Assembly: GCA_947585525.1 (NCBI GenBank)
Contig: CANPXA010000039.1
Coordinates: 1 to 11,487 of the forward strand
Reading direction: 5' to 3'
Length of the DNA: 11,487 nt
From: an uncultured Akkermansia sp.
GTDB lineage: Bacteria > Verrucomicrobiota > Verrucomicrobiia > Verrucomicrobiales > Akkermansiaceae
The position numbers and the translations under genes were made by a program. The stretch's first letter is position 1. Every line of letters starts with the position of its first letter. The notes beneath the pieces are model-generated. The model made no database searches and was not told where the DNA came from. It worked only from the letters and a program-made list of their open reading frames with translations. This document shows, one piece after another, positions 1 to 5,080 of this stretch.

Positions 1-2
1 AG

Positions 3-362
3 AGGCTGGGGAATAATGGGCTGGCGGAGGTATGGGAGGCGCGGGAGGGTGTACCGTTCCCTGCGGTGGAGGATTATTGGCCGGGGAGGTTTGACCAGAG
101 CAGCCGGATTAATGAGAGGAGTGCGCTGGATGGGATGAGCGGGGGGAATGGGACGAGGTACGGGATGCTGATAACGCGCGTGCGGCATAATCTCAACTTT
201 GATGAGTCGCTGGGGGCAACTAATGTGTTCCGGGCGGCGATGGCGCAGCAGAATAATTATATTGTGATGGGTGAGCTGACGGCGCGGTGGAGGAAGCTGC
301 TGGCGCAGAGGGATTTTGCGCCTGCGGTGGAGGGTGCGATGGGGCAGGAGAGGCCCGCGTAG
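3..362 (+). CDS. C-terminal part of an unrecognised protein (5' end outside window)
   Basis: The frame is open from the left edge to a TAG at 360-362, giving at least 119 residues, so the true start lies outside the window; a GTG at 66 is only an internal possibility. I do not recognise the protein. Visible features are an aromatic stretch DYWPGRFDQSS, a Gly/Asn-rich segment GMSGGNGTRYGM, then a predicted helical C-terminus (NNYIVMGELTARWRKLLAQ). There is no transmembrane segment in the visible part. Codon use is odd: GGG, AGG, CGG, GCG and GAG dominate, whereas hpf in the same window prefers GGC and CGT/CGC. The gene runs tail to tail into the Sel1-repeat gene, with 12 bases between the stop codons and no clear terminator hairpin. 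Verrucomicrobial surface or pilus-cassette proteins were considered, but no signature supports that. Confidence 0.55.
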   Translation, partial: RLGNNGLAEVWEAREGVPFPAVEDYWPGRFDQSSRINERSALDGMSGGNGTRYGMLITRVRHNLNFDESLGATNVFRAAMAQQNNYIVMGELTARWRKLLAQRDFAPAVEGAMGQERPA

Positions 363-374
363 AAAAAGCAGCAA

Positions 375-1727
375 TTAAGGCAACTTCTTGTCGCGCTGAG
401 CGCGCAGCCCTGTGTACACCGGGAGTCCGAAAACAAGAATGAGCAACAGAGGGGTGAATACGTAGAGAAACAGCCTTAAGTAGAGCTTGCAGGTGGGATC
501 TCCGTGATCAGCGCCAACGCGCCACCACTGATAGCAGCGCGTCGGGTCCCACGTGACGCAACTGCCGGGGATGAGGTGCAGCAAGCCGCGTCGCGCCATA
601 GCTTGAGGCATACCACGGTCTGAGGCCGTGACGTACCAGGAGTCAGCGATATCCTGCTCGTCGATCTCTTTGTAATAGCGGGCAAGTTGCATGGCAGCCT
701 GTGCCGTGGATGCTTTCTCAAGCATAAAGAGACCGCGCTCTACATCCTTCGCCACGCCTAGTTCGCCGCGCAGCATCCGGGTGCCGAGTCGTTCCATGGC
801 TTCTTTCTGCTTCATGCTGGCGGCTTGACGGAGCAGGGGGAGAGCTTCATCCTTCTTCCCTGCTTGTTCCAGGCGATCGGATTTCAAGTAAATAGCATCG
901 GGAATGTTGCCCGCTACCGCGCGATTCAGATACTCTTCGCCGGTGGAGAGGTCTTGGGACACATCCCGTCCGTACAGATAAGCACATGCCACCACGTATG
1001 CCATCAGTGCGTCCTTGTGTTCATCAGCCAGTTTACGTGCGTAAGAGATGGCTTTAGCAGGATCGCGTGGAGCTCCAATGCCGTTGTAATAGGTTTTGAA
1101 AAGCTGCGCTTGTGCCCAAGCAGAGCCAAGCTGAGATGCTTGCTGGAGGTGGAAGATGCCTTGTTCGGGAGACTTTTCCGTGCCGATGCCATTCTGTTCC
1201 ATCAACCCTGTCCAATAGAGAGCCTGCGCATCTTCTCCCCCTTTTGCTCGTTCAGCGTATATATCATAGGCGCGTTTGTACGATTGCTGCGCCTGCGCTG
1301 CGTTGCCGGCGTTGGAAAAAAGCTCCCCGAGCATGTAGAGTCCGGTGGGGTCTCCTGCTTCTCCTGCCCGTGAAAACCATTCCGTAGCCTTGGCAATGTC
1401 TTTAGGAGTGTAATCCCCGCCTCGTAAGTAGCGTGCCCCTAGTTGCAGCATGGCACCCGTATCCCCGCCGGAGGCTTTTTGCTTGAGTAGTTCGTTGTAT
1501 CGTTCCGCCCATGCGCGCGCCTGCTCAGGATAACCTGCTACGCCGTAGCGCATATAAACTTGTTGGGCCGCGTGTAAATCGCCCTTGTTGGCGAGTGTTT
1601 TTAACGGAACTAAGTGTTGTTCGAGGGGTTCGTCACCGCTGTCGAGATCGGTCGCGTTATCTGCCGCAGCTCCGGGTACAATCAGGAGCATACCGAGCAA
1701 TAAAACTGAGACGAATCGTCGTGGCAT
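375..1727 (-). CDS. Exported Sel1-repeat (TPR-like) protein with C-terminal membrane segment
   Basis: This is a 450-residue protein of alpha-helical repeats. Residues 1-22 form a signal peptide: Arg-Arg near the start, a hydrophobic core around VLLLGMLLIVPG, and small residues before the likely cleavage site. From about residue 85 to 410 there are repeated Sel1-type helical pairs, for example GAMLQLGARYLRGG (91-104), AMERLGTRMLRGELGVAKD (310-328) and CYQWWRVGADHGD (398-410). Residues 417-440 are a strongly hydrophobic helix followed by a positively charged tail (LRAQRDKKLP), so the protein is probably anchored in the inner membrane with its repeats in the periplasm. Sel1 repeats generally mediate protein-protein contacts; no enzymatic motif is seen and the partner is unknown. 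The start lies 4 bases after the stop of the upstream rluB-like gene, so the two are probably cotranscribed. No Shine-Dalgarno sequence is visible. Confidence 0.85.
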   Translation of the reverse strand: MPRRFVSVLLLGMLLIVPGAAADNATDLDSGDEPLEQHLVPLKTLANKGDLHAAQQVYMRYGVAGYPEQARAWAERYNELLKQKASGGDTGAMLQLGARYLRGGDYTPKDIAKATEWFSRAGEAGDPTGLYMLGELFSNAGNAAQAQQSYKRAYDIYAERAKGGEDAQALYWTGLMEQNGIGTEKSPEQGIFHLQQASQLGSAWAQAQLFKTYYNGIGAPRDPAKAISYARKLADEHKDALMAYVVACAYLYGRDVSQDLSTGEEYLNRAVAGNIPDAIYLKSDRLEQAGKKDEALPLLRQAASMKQKEAMERLGTRMLRGELGVAKDVERGLFMLEKASTAQAAMQLARYYKEIDEQDIADSWYVTASDRGMPQAMARRGLLHLIPGSCVTWDPTRCYQWWRVGADHGDPTCKLYLRLFLYVFTPLLLILVFGLPVYTGLRAQRDKKLP

Positions 1728-1731
1728 GAGA

Positions 1732-2943
1732 TCAAAAACGTTCGCGCCCTCCTTGTTTGTTGGGTCGTCGAGAGGAATGGAAAGAGCCGTTTGTGCGTCG
1801 GTCTCCGCTGAATTTTCTCATATGCCCGGTACTGTTTCTTCCCCTTTTTTCGTTGAACGAGTCGGATCTCCGGGAAAATCCTTTTCGCGGACGCTCGTTA
1901 CGGTCGCTGTCGTTATCTCGGTAGCTTTTTTTGCGGAAAGGACGCTCCCCAGGTTCATGTTTACGGAAAGGTCGTGTTTTATCTTGCGTCCTGAAGCGAT
2001 GATTCGGGAATTTGTCTTTTGTTCCCCTCCTCGCTTCATAAGCAGAGTTAACAGCCTCATCCTCAGCTTCAAAGTCGTCCGGATTGAACTTGTAGTCAGC
2101 TTCGTGGAGCAATGCCTCGCGTGCAGCCTGCATATCTAGCTTTCCGTCCCATTGATCAGAGGGCTCCTTGTCCGATGCGGGAAAAGCCTGTGCGGCGCCT
2201 ACAAGACCCTTGCGACGTTTGGGATTGGTAAGGGCGAGTTTCATTTGCTCCGCGGTCATGATGGCAAAATGTCCCGGTAATAAGTCTCCACCCCAGAGCG
2301 AACCAATGCGAACACGAACCAGCTTGCGGACACGCAAACCCATGCAGGCAAACATCTGCCGAATTTGTCGCTTCAGCCCTTGCTCCAACACGACGCAGGC
2401 CCGCCGAGGCGAGAGACGCGCAACGTACTTAACCTTTGCCTGTCCCTCAGGCAGATGCAGTCCCTTGAGTAGTTGCAGCAGTGCGGCGTTATCATACGGT
2501 TGATTGAGTGTTACCCAGTACTCCTTTTCGACGTGGGATTTGGGTTGAGTGATGCGGTCGTTGAATTCTCCTTTGCTCGTGAGCAGTAACAGCCCCTCGC
2601 TGTCCGCATCCAGACGTCCCACGTAATTGACATGCCTGTATTTCGGCGGCAACAAGTCATAGACGGTATTTCTTGCACCTTGTGGCTCGCGACTGCAAAC
2701 AATCCCTCGGGGTTTGTTGAGGAGGAGGGTCACCTCTGCTTTGGGTTTTACTTGTCTGCCGTCAACCTTTACAAAGTCCCCGACCTGTACCCGTGCACCG
2801 GCCTCAGCTCGTCTGCCGTTGATTTCTACCAAGCCTTCGGCTATCAACTTGTCCGCTTTACGCCGGGACTCACAGCCGCAGTTCACCAAATACTTGTTGA
2901 TGCGGATGTCGGAGGATTCATCCTCTTGATTGATTTCGTTCAT
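1732..2943 (-). CDS. rluB: rRNA pseudouridine synthase, RsuA/RluB family, with long basic C-terminal tail
   Basis: The enzyme isomerises a specific uridine in ribosomal RNA to pseudouridine. Residues 13-60 are an S4 RNA-binding domain (IRINKYLVNCGCESRRKADKL). The catalytic domain follows: LLLNKPRGIVCS (73-84), then GRLDADSEGLLLLTSKGEF with the expected catalytic aspartate at D112, then LKRQIRQMF. Most of the RsuA/RluB/RluE/RluF group end soon after the catalytic domain. Here the protein is 403 residues, with an acidic linker (about 250-300) and a disordered Arg/Lys/Gly/Ser/Asn-rich tail (about 305-403, ending RRPNKQGGRERF). Some RluB proteins have basic tails, which favours RluB, but the target uridine cannot be read from sequence. 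The gene starts just downstream of the terminator of the small basic protein gene and is followed by the Sel1-repeat gene. Confidence 0.92.
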   Translation of the reverse strand: MNEINQEDESSDIRINKYLVNCGCESRRKADKLIAEGLVEINGRRAEAGARVQVGDFVKVDGRQVKPKAEVTLLLNKPRGIVCSREPQGARNTVYDLLPPKYRHVNYVGRLDADSEGLLLLTSKGEFNDRITQPKSHVEKEYWVTLNQPYDNAALLQLLKGLHLPEGQAKVKYVARLSPRRACVVLEQGLKRQIRQMFACMGLRVRKLVRVRIGSLWGGDLLPGHFAIMTAEQMKLALTNPKRRKGLVGAAQAFPASDKEPSDQWDGKLDMQAAREALLHEADYKFNPDDFEAEDEAVNSAYEARRGTKDKFPNHRFRTQDKTRPFRKHEPGERPFRKKSYRDNDSDRNERPRKGFSRRSDSFNEKRGRNSTGHMRKFSGDRRTNGSFHSSRRPNKQGGRERF

Positions 2944-2955
2944 GTTTCTCTGTTG

Positions 2956-2994
2956 AAAAAGAAGCCCCGCATCTGCTCGGGCGCAAGTGCGGGG
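2956..2994 (-). terminator. Intrinsic terminator of the small basic protein gene
   Basis: On the minus strand CCCCGCA and TGCGGGG form a perfect 7-bp stem (arms 2988-2994 and 2965-2971) around a 16-base loop. It is followed by CTTCTTTTT (T-run at 2956-2960). It begins about 50 bases after the small basic protein stop codon and ends 13 bases before the rluB-like start. It should therefore limit read-through into rluB, or attenuate it. Confidence 0.75.
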
Positions 2995-3044
2995 TCAGGT
3001 TAAGGGATTACTCCGTCACCAGTGGTGCGGCCAGTTGTATATAA

Positions 3045-3200
3045 TCAGGCTTCGAACTTGGTCTTGGGAAGTCCGATAGGACTCTGCCCCTGCTTCCATT
3101 GACCGCGCTCTTTGAGAATCTTGACACGTTCAAAGCGCTTAAGAACGGAACGCTTTCCGCCAACGGAGCCGGAGGCTTTTAGAGAGGAATGTTTAGACAT
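3045..3200 (-). CDS. Small basic protein, Chlamydiae/Verrucomicrobia family (putative rRNA interactor)
   Basis: This 51-residue protein starts MSKHSSLK and ends GLPKTKFEA. It carries the motif pattern of the PVC small basic protein family (I recall it as TIGR04137): S-L-K near the start, KRSVLKRFERVKILKERG (16-33) in the middle, then W-K-x-G and GLPK. It has 9 Lys and 4 Arg against only 3 acidic residues. The family is annotated as a putative rRNA-binding or ribosome-associated protein, but its function has not been established to my knowledge. A longer frame begins at 3266, but that start would lie upstream of the predicted transcription start near 3251, and MSKH fits the family, so the ATG at 3200 was chosen. 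The gene appears monocistronic: own promoter, leader hairpin and terminator. Neighbouring rRNA modification and ribosome genes suit a role at the ribosome, which is an inference. Confidence 0.88.
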   Translation of the reverse strand: MSKHSSLKASGSVGGKRSVLKRFERVKILKERGQWKQGQSPIGLPKTKFEA

Positions 3201-3231
3201 AATCTCGATGTGTTGTAAAAAGGTTAAGCCG

Positions 3232-3247
3232 CTTTCCGCGGGGAAAG
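3232..3247 (-). promoter_or_regulatory. Leader hairpin of the small basic protein mRNA
   Basis: CTTTCC and GGAAAG form a perfect 6-bp stem with a 4-base loop, placed between the predicted transcription start (about 3251) and the ATG at 3200. It would sit at the very 5' end of the mRNA, where such stems often stabilise transcripts. A T-run (TTTTT on the minus strand, 3217-3221) lies about 10 bases further on, so an attenuator is possible but weak. Confidence 0.4.
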
Positions 3248-3257
3248 ATAGCGCGTC

Positions 3258-3286
3258 CTTATACACCAGGAAGAGAGAAAACGCAA
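3258..3286 (-). promoter_or_regulatory. Sigma-70-type promoter for the small basic protein gene
   Basis: On the minus strand TTGCGT (-35, 3281-3286) is followed after exactly 17 bases by TATAAG (-10, 3258-3263), five of six matches to the -10 consensus. The predicted start near 3251 gives a leader of about 50 bases. AT-rich sequence (AATTTATAAT on the plus strand, 3291-3300) lies directly upstream and could add UP-element strength. Confidence 0.6.
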
Positions 3287-3454
3287 GACGAATTTATAAT
3301 TTTTGTTGAATTCAGGTCTGATTACGGAGAAAACGCAGCTGAATGTAGCTGAAAAAAAGAGAATCTCCCCGGTCAAGTCACACATGTCCCAAGAAAAAAC
3401 GCGATCCCAACAGGCGTCTATCAGTGTGTGATGCAACATAAGTCATTGATTGTG

Positions 3455-3482
3455 TACGATGGACGATGTACGATGGACGATG
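3455..3482. repeat. Tandem repeat: 2 x 14 bp, i.e. 4 x 7 bp (T/G)ACGATG
   Basis: The 14-mer TACGATGGACGATG occurs twice without gap or mismatch (3455-3468 and 3469-3482). Each copy is itself two 7-mers, TACGATG and GACGATG. The same TACGAT core reappears in inverted orientation (ATCGTA) at 3658-3663 and 3878-3883. Confidence 0.9.
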
Positions 3483-3668
3483 GGAATTTTAGCGCGCTAC
3501 GCGCGTTTTTGCGGAGCGAAAGTAAAACGGAACTTTCGAGAATGAGGGTGCGTTGACAGAAGAAAAGCATCCGGTGTTATGCTATGCCGCTTTGACTCAA
3601 GCTCGCCCATCGAGCACTTCGCCCCACCAAAACGCGCGTAGCGCGCATTATTTCCATATCGTAAATTG
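3469..3668. repeat. MITE-like element: long imperfect inverted repeat around an ~85-bp core
   Basis: GCGCGCTACGCGCGTTTT at 3492-3509 has an exact 18-bp inverted copy at 3629-3646. The similarity extends both ways with small gaps: inward GCGGAGCGAAAGT against the reverse complement GGTGGGGCGAAGT, and outward TACGATGG and GGAAT-like sequence on both sides. The arms are therefore about 50 bp each, surrounding roughly 85 bp. Each arm is also palindromic in its GCGCGC/CGCGCG centre. No transposase gene is present, so if mobile it would be non-autonomous. A stable RNA hairpin or a structural intergenic repeat is the alternative. Confidence 0.6.
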
Positions 3669-3698
3669 ACTCGTCGGCACCACATTGACTCTTGCTTC

Positions 3699-3717
3699 GG
3701 AGTCGCCTCACGACTCC
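3699..3717. repeat. Perfect 7-bp hairpin GGAGTCG/CGACTCC
   Basis: GGAGTCG (3699-3705) and CGACTCC (3711-3717) are exact inverted repeats around a 5-base loop, CCTCA. It is the first of a closely spaced set of similar-sized hairpins in this noncoding stretch. No T-run follows on either strand, so it is not a terminator. Confidence 0.7.
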
Positions 3718-3731
3718 TCATCCCGTTGGGA

Positions 3732-3749
3732 CAAAAGCGGTTGCTTTTG
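3732..3749. repeat. Hairpin CAAAAGC/GCTTTTG, copy 1
   Basis: CAAAAGC (3732-3738) and GCTTTTG (3743-3749) pair perfectly around GGTT. The same stem sequence recurs at 3793-3809, and both copies are followed by a similar CCTTAC motif, suggesting a repeated unit of about 60 bp. Confidence 0.75.
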
Positions 3750-3792
3750 GCTAACCTGCCTTACAGCCGTCGGCAGTTTTCACCCCTAGAGG

Positions 3793-3809
3793 CAAAAGCT
3801 GCGCTTTTG
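3793..3809. repeat. Hairpin CAAAAGC/GCTTTTG, copy 2
   Basis: CAAAAGC (3793-3799) and GCTTTTG (3803-3809) are the same 7-bp stem as the copy at 3732-3749, with a TGC loop. The stem can be lengthened by a G-T wobble and a G-C pair. The loops differ while the stems are identical, which suggests that the stem is what is conserved. Confidence 0.75.
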
Positions 3810-3887
3810 TCCAAGCGCCCTTACCGCCCGCTACGCGTGCGCCCTACACGGGCCGTCGGGCGCCTTGTAATTCGTAAATCGTAAATA

Positions 3888-3915
3888 GGCACCCGCATTT
3901 CCTGATGCGGTTGCC
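3888..3915 (-). terminator. Strong hairpin, candidate terminator of the polA-ispF-pncC transcript
   Basis: An 11-bp stem with one mismatch (arms 3888-3898 and 3905-3915; GGCACCCGCAT with ATGCGGTTGCC) encloses the 6-base loop TTCCTG. It lies about 125 bases beyond the pncC stop. On the minus strand it is followed by ATTTACGATTTACG, which is T-rich but not an uninterrupted T-run, so termination is uncertain. It may instead be part of the repeat region. Confidence 0.4.
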
Positions 3916-4039
3916 CTGGGGAATGGTTGAATGAGCCCAGAGAAGATTTTATTGGGACACGTGTGCGGTCAAGTTGATCAGTCTTGTTTTCCGCAACGCA
4001 TTACGCTTGTTTTCAAGAATCTCGCTCCGCATCTTTCTT

Positions 4040-4537
4040 CTATTTCCCCGATGGTGTGATTCCCAATTCTGTCAGCAACATACGGAGGGCATGGTGCACG
4101 ACTTCGTTGCGGAAGGTGTTGCGGTCGAGATTGGGAAGAGAGAGAGTAATGGCGCGAGAAGAGGAGGAAGAGCTCAATGCGATGCACACCGTTCCAACGG
4201 GAGGTTCCCCGGGGGCTACGGATGGTCCCGCATTGCCGGAAACGGCGAGGGCATAGTGGGCTCCGGATCGCTCAAGAGCCCCCGCTGCCATCGCCAATAC
4301 AACCGGTTCACTGACAACGGTGTATGTTTCGATGAGTTCGATCGGGACGCCGAGAAGTCGTATCTTTGCCTCATTGCAGTAGGTCACCCAGCCGTAACGG
4401 AAGACCTGTGAGGCGCCGGGAATGTCGGTGATGGCGGCCGCAATGAGACCTCCGGTGCAGCTTTCCGCCGTGGTGAGAGTGACTTTCTTTTCGACGAGAA
4501 GGGAAACAACCTGGCGTGCGAGAAGGGATGGAGGCAT
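4040..4537 (-). CDS. pncC: CinA C-terminal domain protein, nicotinamide-nucleotide amidohydrolase (PncC type)
   Basis: This 165-residue protein corresponds to the stand-alone CinA C-terminal domain, which in characterised members deamidates nicotinamide mononucleotide to nicotinate mononucleotide in the pyridine nucleotide cycle. Family motifs are clear: TTAESCTGGLIAAAITDIPG (22-41), VTYCNEAKIRLLGVP (51-65), TVVSEPVVLAMAAGAL (73-88) and PVGTVCIAL (113-121). The normally well conserved V-T-G-I-A-G-P-x-G-G segment reads VSGNAGPSVAPGEPP (99-113), a clear departure. A run of six serines (122-127) follows. The N-terminal molybdopterin-binding-like domain of full-length CinA is absent, as is usual for PncC. 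It lies 28 bases after ispF on the same strand, with no terminator between, so it is probably the last gene of the polA-ispF-pncC transcript. No Shine-Dalgarno sequence is visible. Confidence 0.92.
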   Translation of the reverse strand: MPPSLLARQVVSLLVEKKVTLTTAESCTGGLIAAAITDIPGASQVFRYGWVTYCNEAKIRLLGVPIELIETYTVVSEPVVLAMAAGALERSGAHYALAVSGNAGPSVAPGEPPVGTVCIALSSSSSSRAITLSLPNLDRNTFRNEVVHHALRMLLTELGITPSGK

Positions 4538-4565
4538 GGAGATTGCAATGATGAGGTGGCGTGAT

Positions 4566-5051
4566 TTATTCCGGAAGATGGATGCAGACGGTTGCGAGGG
4601 CAGCGATACCTTCCGCTCGACCGAGGGCTCCTAGCTGCTCATTTGTGGTGGCTTTGATGCCGATGCGGCGTGTGGGTATGCCGAGGATGGGGAAGAGGGT
4701 TTCCTTCATTTGCGGGACGAAGGGAAGGATGCGCGGAGCTTCTGCGATGAGCGTGCAGTCCACGTTGTTCAGAGCCCCTCCCTGGTTGTGCAAAAGCTCC
4801 ATGGCTTTGCCCACAATGAGAAGAGAGTTGATGTTGGCGCACGATGGATCATTCGGGGGAAACCAATGCCCGATGTCGGGTTCGCCGATGGCGCCGAGTA
4901 TGGCGTCCGCCAAGGCGTGGCAGAGTACATCGGCATCGCTGTGTCCATCAAGTCCACGGGAAGGATCCACCTGCACGCCGCCGAGCATGAGTGGACGTGC
5001 GGAGGGGGAAAAGCGGTGGATATCGTAGCCAAGTCCGGTAAGAGTGATCAT
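4566..5051 (-). CDS. ispF: 2-C-methyl-D-erythritol 2,4-cyclodiphosphate synthase
   Basis: IspF cyclises 4-diphosphocytidyl-methylerythritol 2-phosphate to MEcPP with loss of CMP, the fifth step of the MEP pathway to isoprenoids. The length of 161 residues is typical. The metal-binding GYDIHRF motif (D10, H12) sits at the N-terminus. LDGHSDADVLCHALADAILG (34-53) supplies the third metal ligand, H45. DIGHWFPPND (59-68) and KATTNEQLGALGR near residue 140 form the substrate and CDP-binding loops. The usual GR(G/K)EGI reads GRAEGI here. Active IspF is a cytosolic homotrimer. It lies 29 bases after polA and 28 before pncC, apparently in one operon. Its presence indicates that the organism makes isoprenoids by the MEP route rather than mevalonate. 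No Shine-Dalgarno motif precedes the ATG. Confidence 0.97.
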   Translation of the reverse strand: MITLTGLGYDIHRFSPSARPLMLGGVQVDPSRGLDGHSDADVLCHALADAILGAIGEPDIGHWFPPNDPSCANINSLLIVGKAMELLHNQGGALNNVDCTLIAEAPRILPFVPQMKETLFPILGIPTRRIGIKATTNEQLGALGRAEGIAALATVCIHLPE

Positions 5052-5080
5052 GGTGGTGTAATGAAGTGACGATGGGAGGG

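Larger units (their letters stand above)
3201..4039. other. 839-base stretch without a convincing gene, rich in repeats and hairpins
   Basis: The first part (3201-3290) holds the small basic protein leader and promoter. Bases 3301-3450 show nothing recognisable. From 3455 to 3915 there is a tandem 7-mer repeat, a long imperfect inverted repeat, several short perfect hairpins and a second set of TACGAT/ATCGTA motifs. Bases 3916-4039 are unique-looking 3' flank of pncC; the only mark is the 8-bp palindrome ACACGTGT at 3958-3965. Short open frames here (for example 3666-3884 plus and 3497-3721 minus) run through the repeats and look fortuitous. No tRNA or other known RNA gene was recognised. Confidence 0.7.

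Noticed and set aside
825..1373. 182-codon plus-strand open frame inside the Sel1-repeat gene
   Set aside because: It is the antisense shadow of a well-supported protein with signal peptide, repeats and membrane segment.
3045..3266. Longer 73-residue version of the small basic protein starting at 3266
   Set aside because: The predicted -10 box (3258-3263) lies inside the extension, and MSKH at 3200 matches the family start.
3497..3721. 74-codon minus-strand open frame across the inverted repeat
   Set aside because: It spans both arms of the inverted repeat and changes character with the repeat boundaries; no start signal or family resemblance.
3666..3884. 72-codon plus-strand open frame in the repeat region
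   Set aside because: Its internal similarity (KRLLLANLPY and KAALLSKRPY) comes from the repeated CAAAAGC hairpins; it has no ribosome-binding signal, no promoter and no recognisable domain.
3455..3915. CRISPR-like array
   Set aside because: The hairpins are not evenly spaced, do not share a common repeat beyond one pair, and no cas gene is present.
3201..4039. tRNA or known structured RNA gene in the large intergenic stretch
   Set aside because: No T-arm consensus, CCA end or cloverleaf pairing could be found by eye; a tRNAscan or Rfam search was not possible here.
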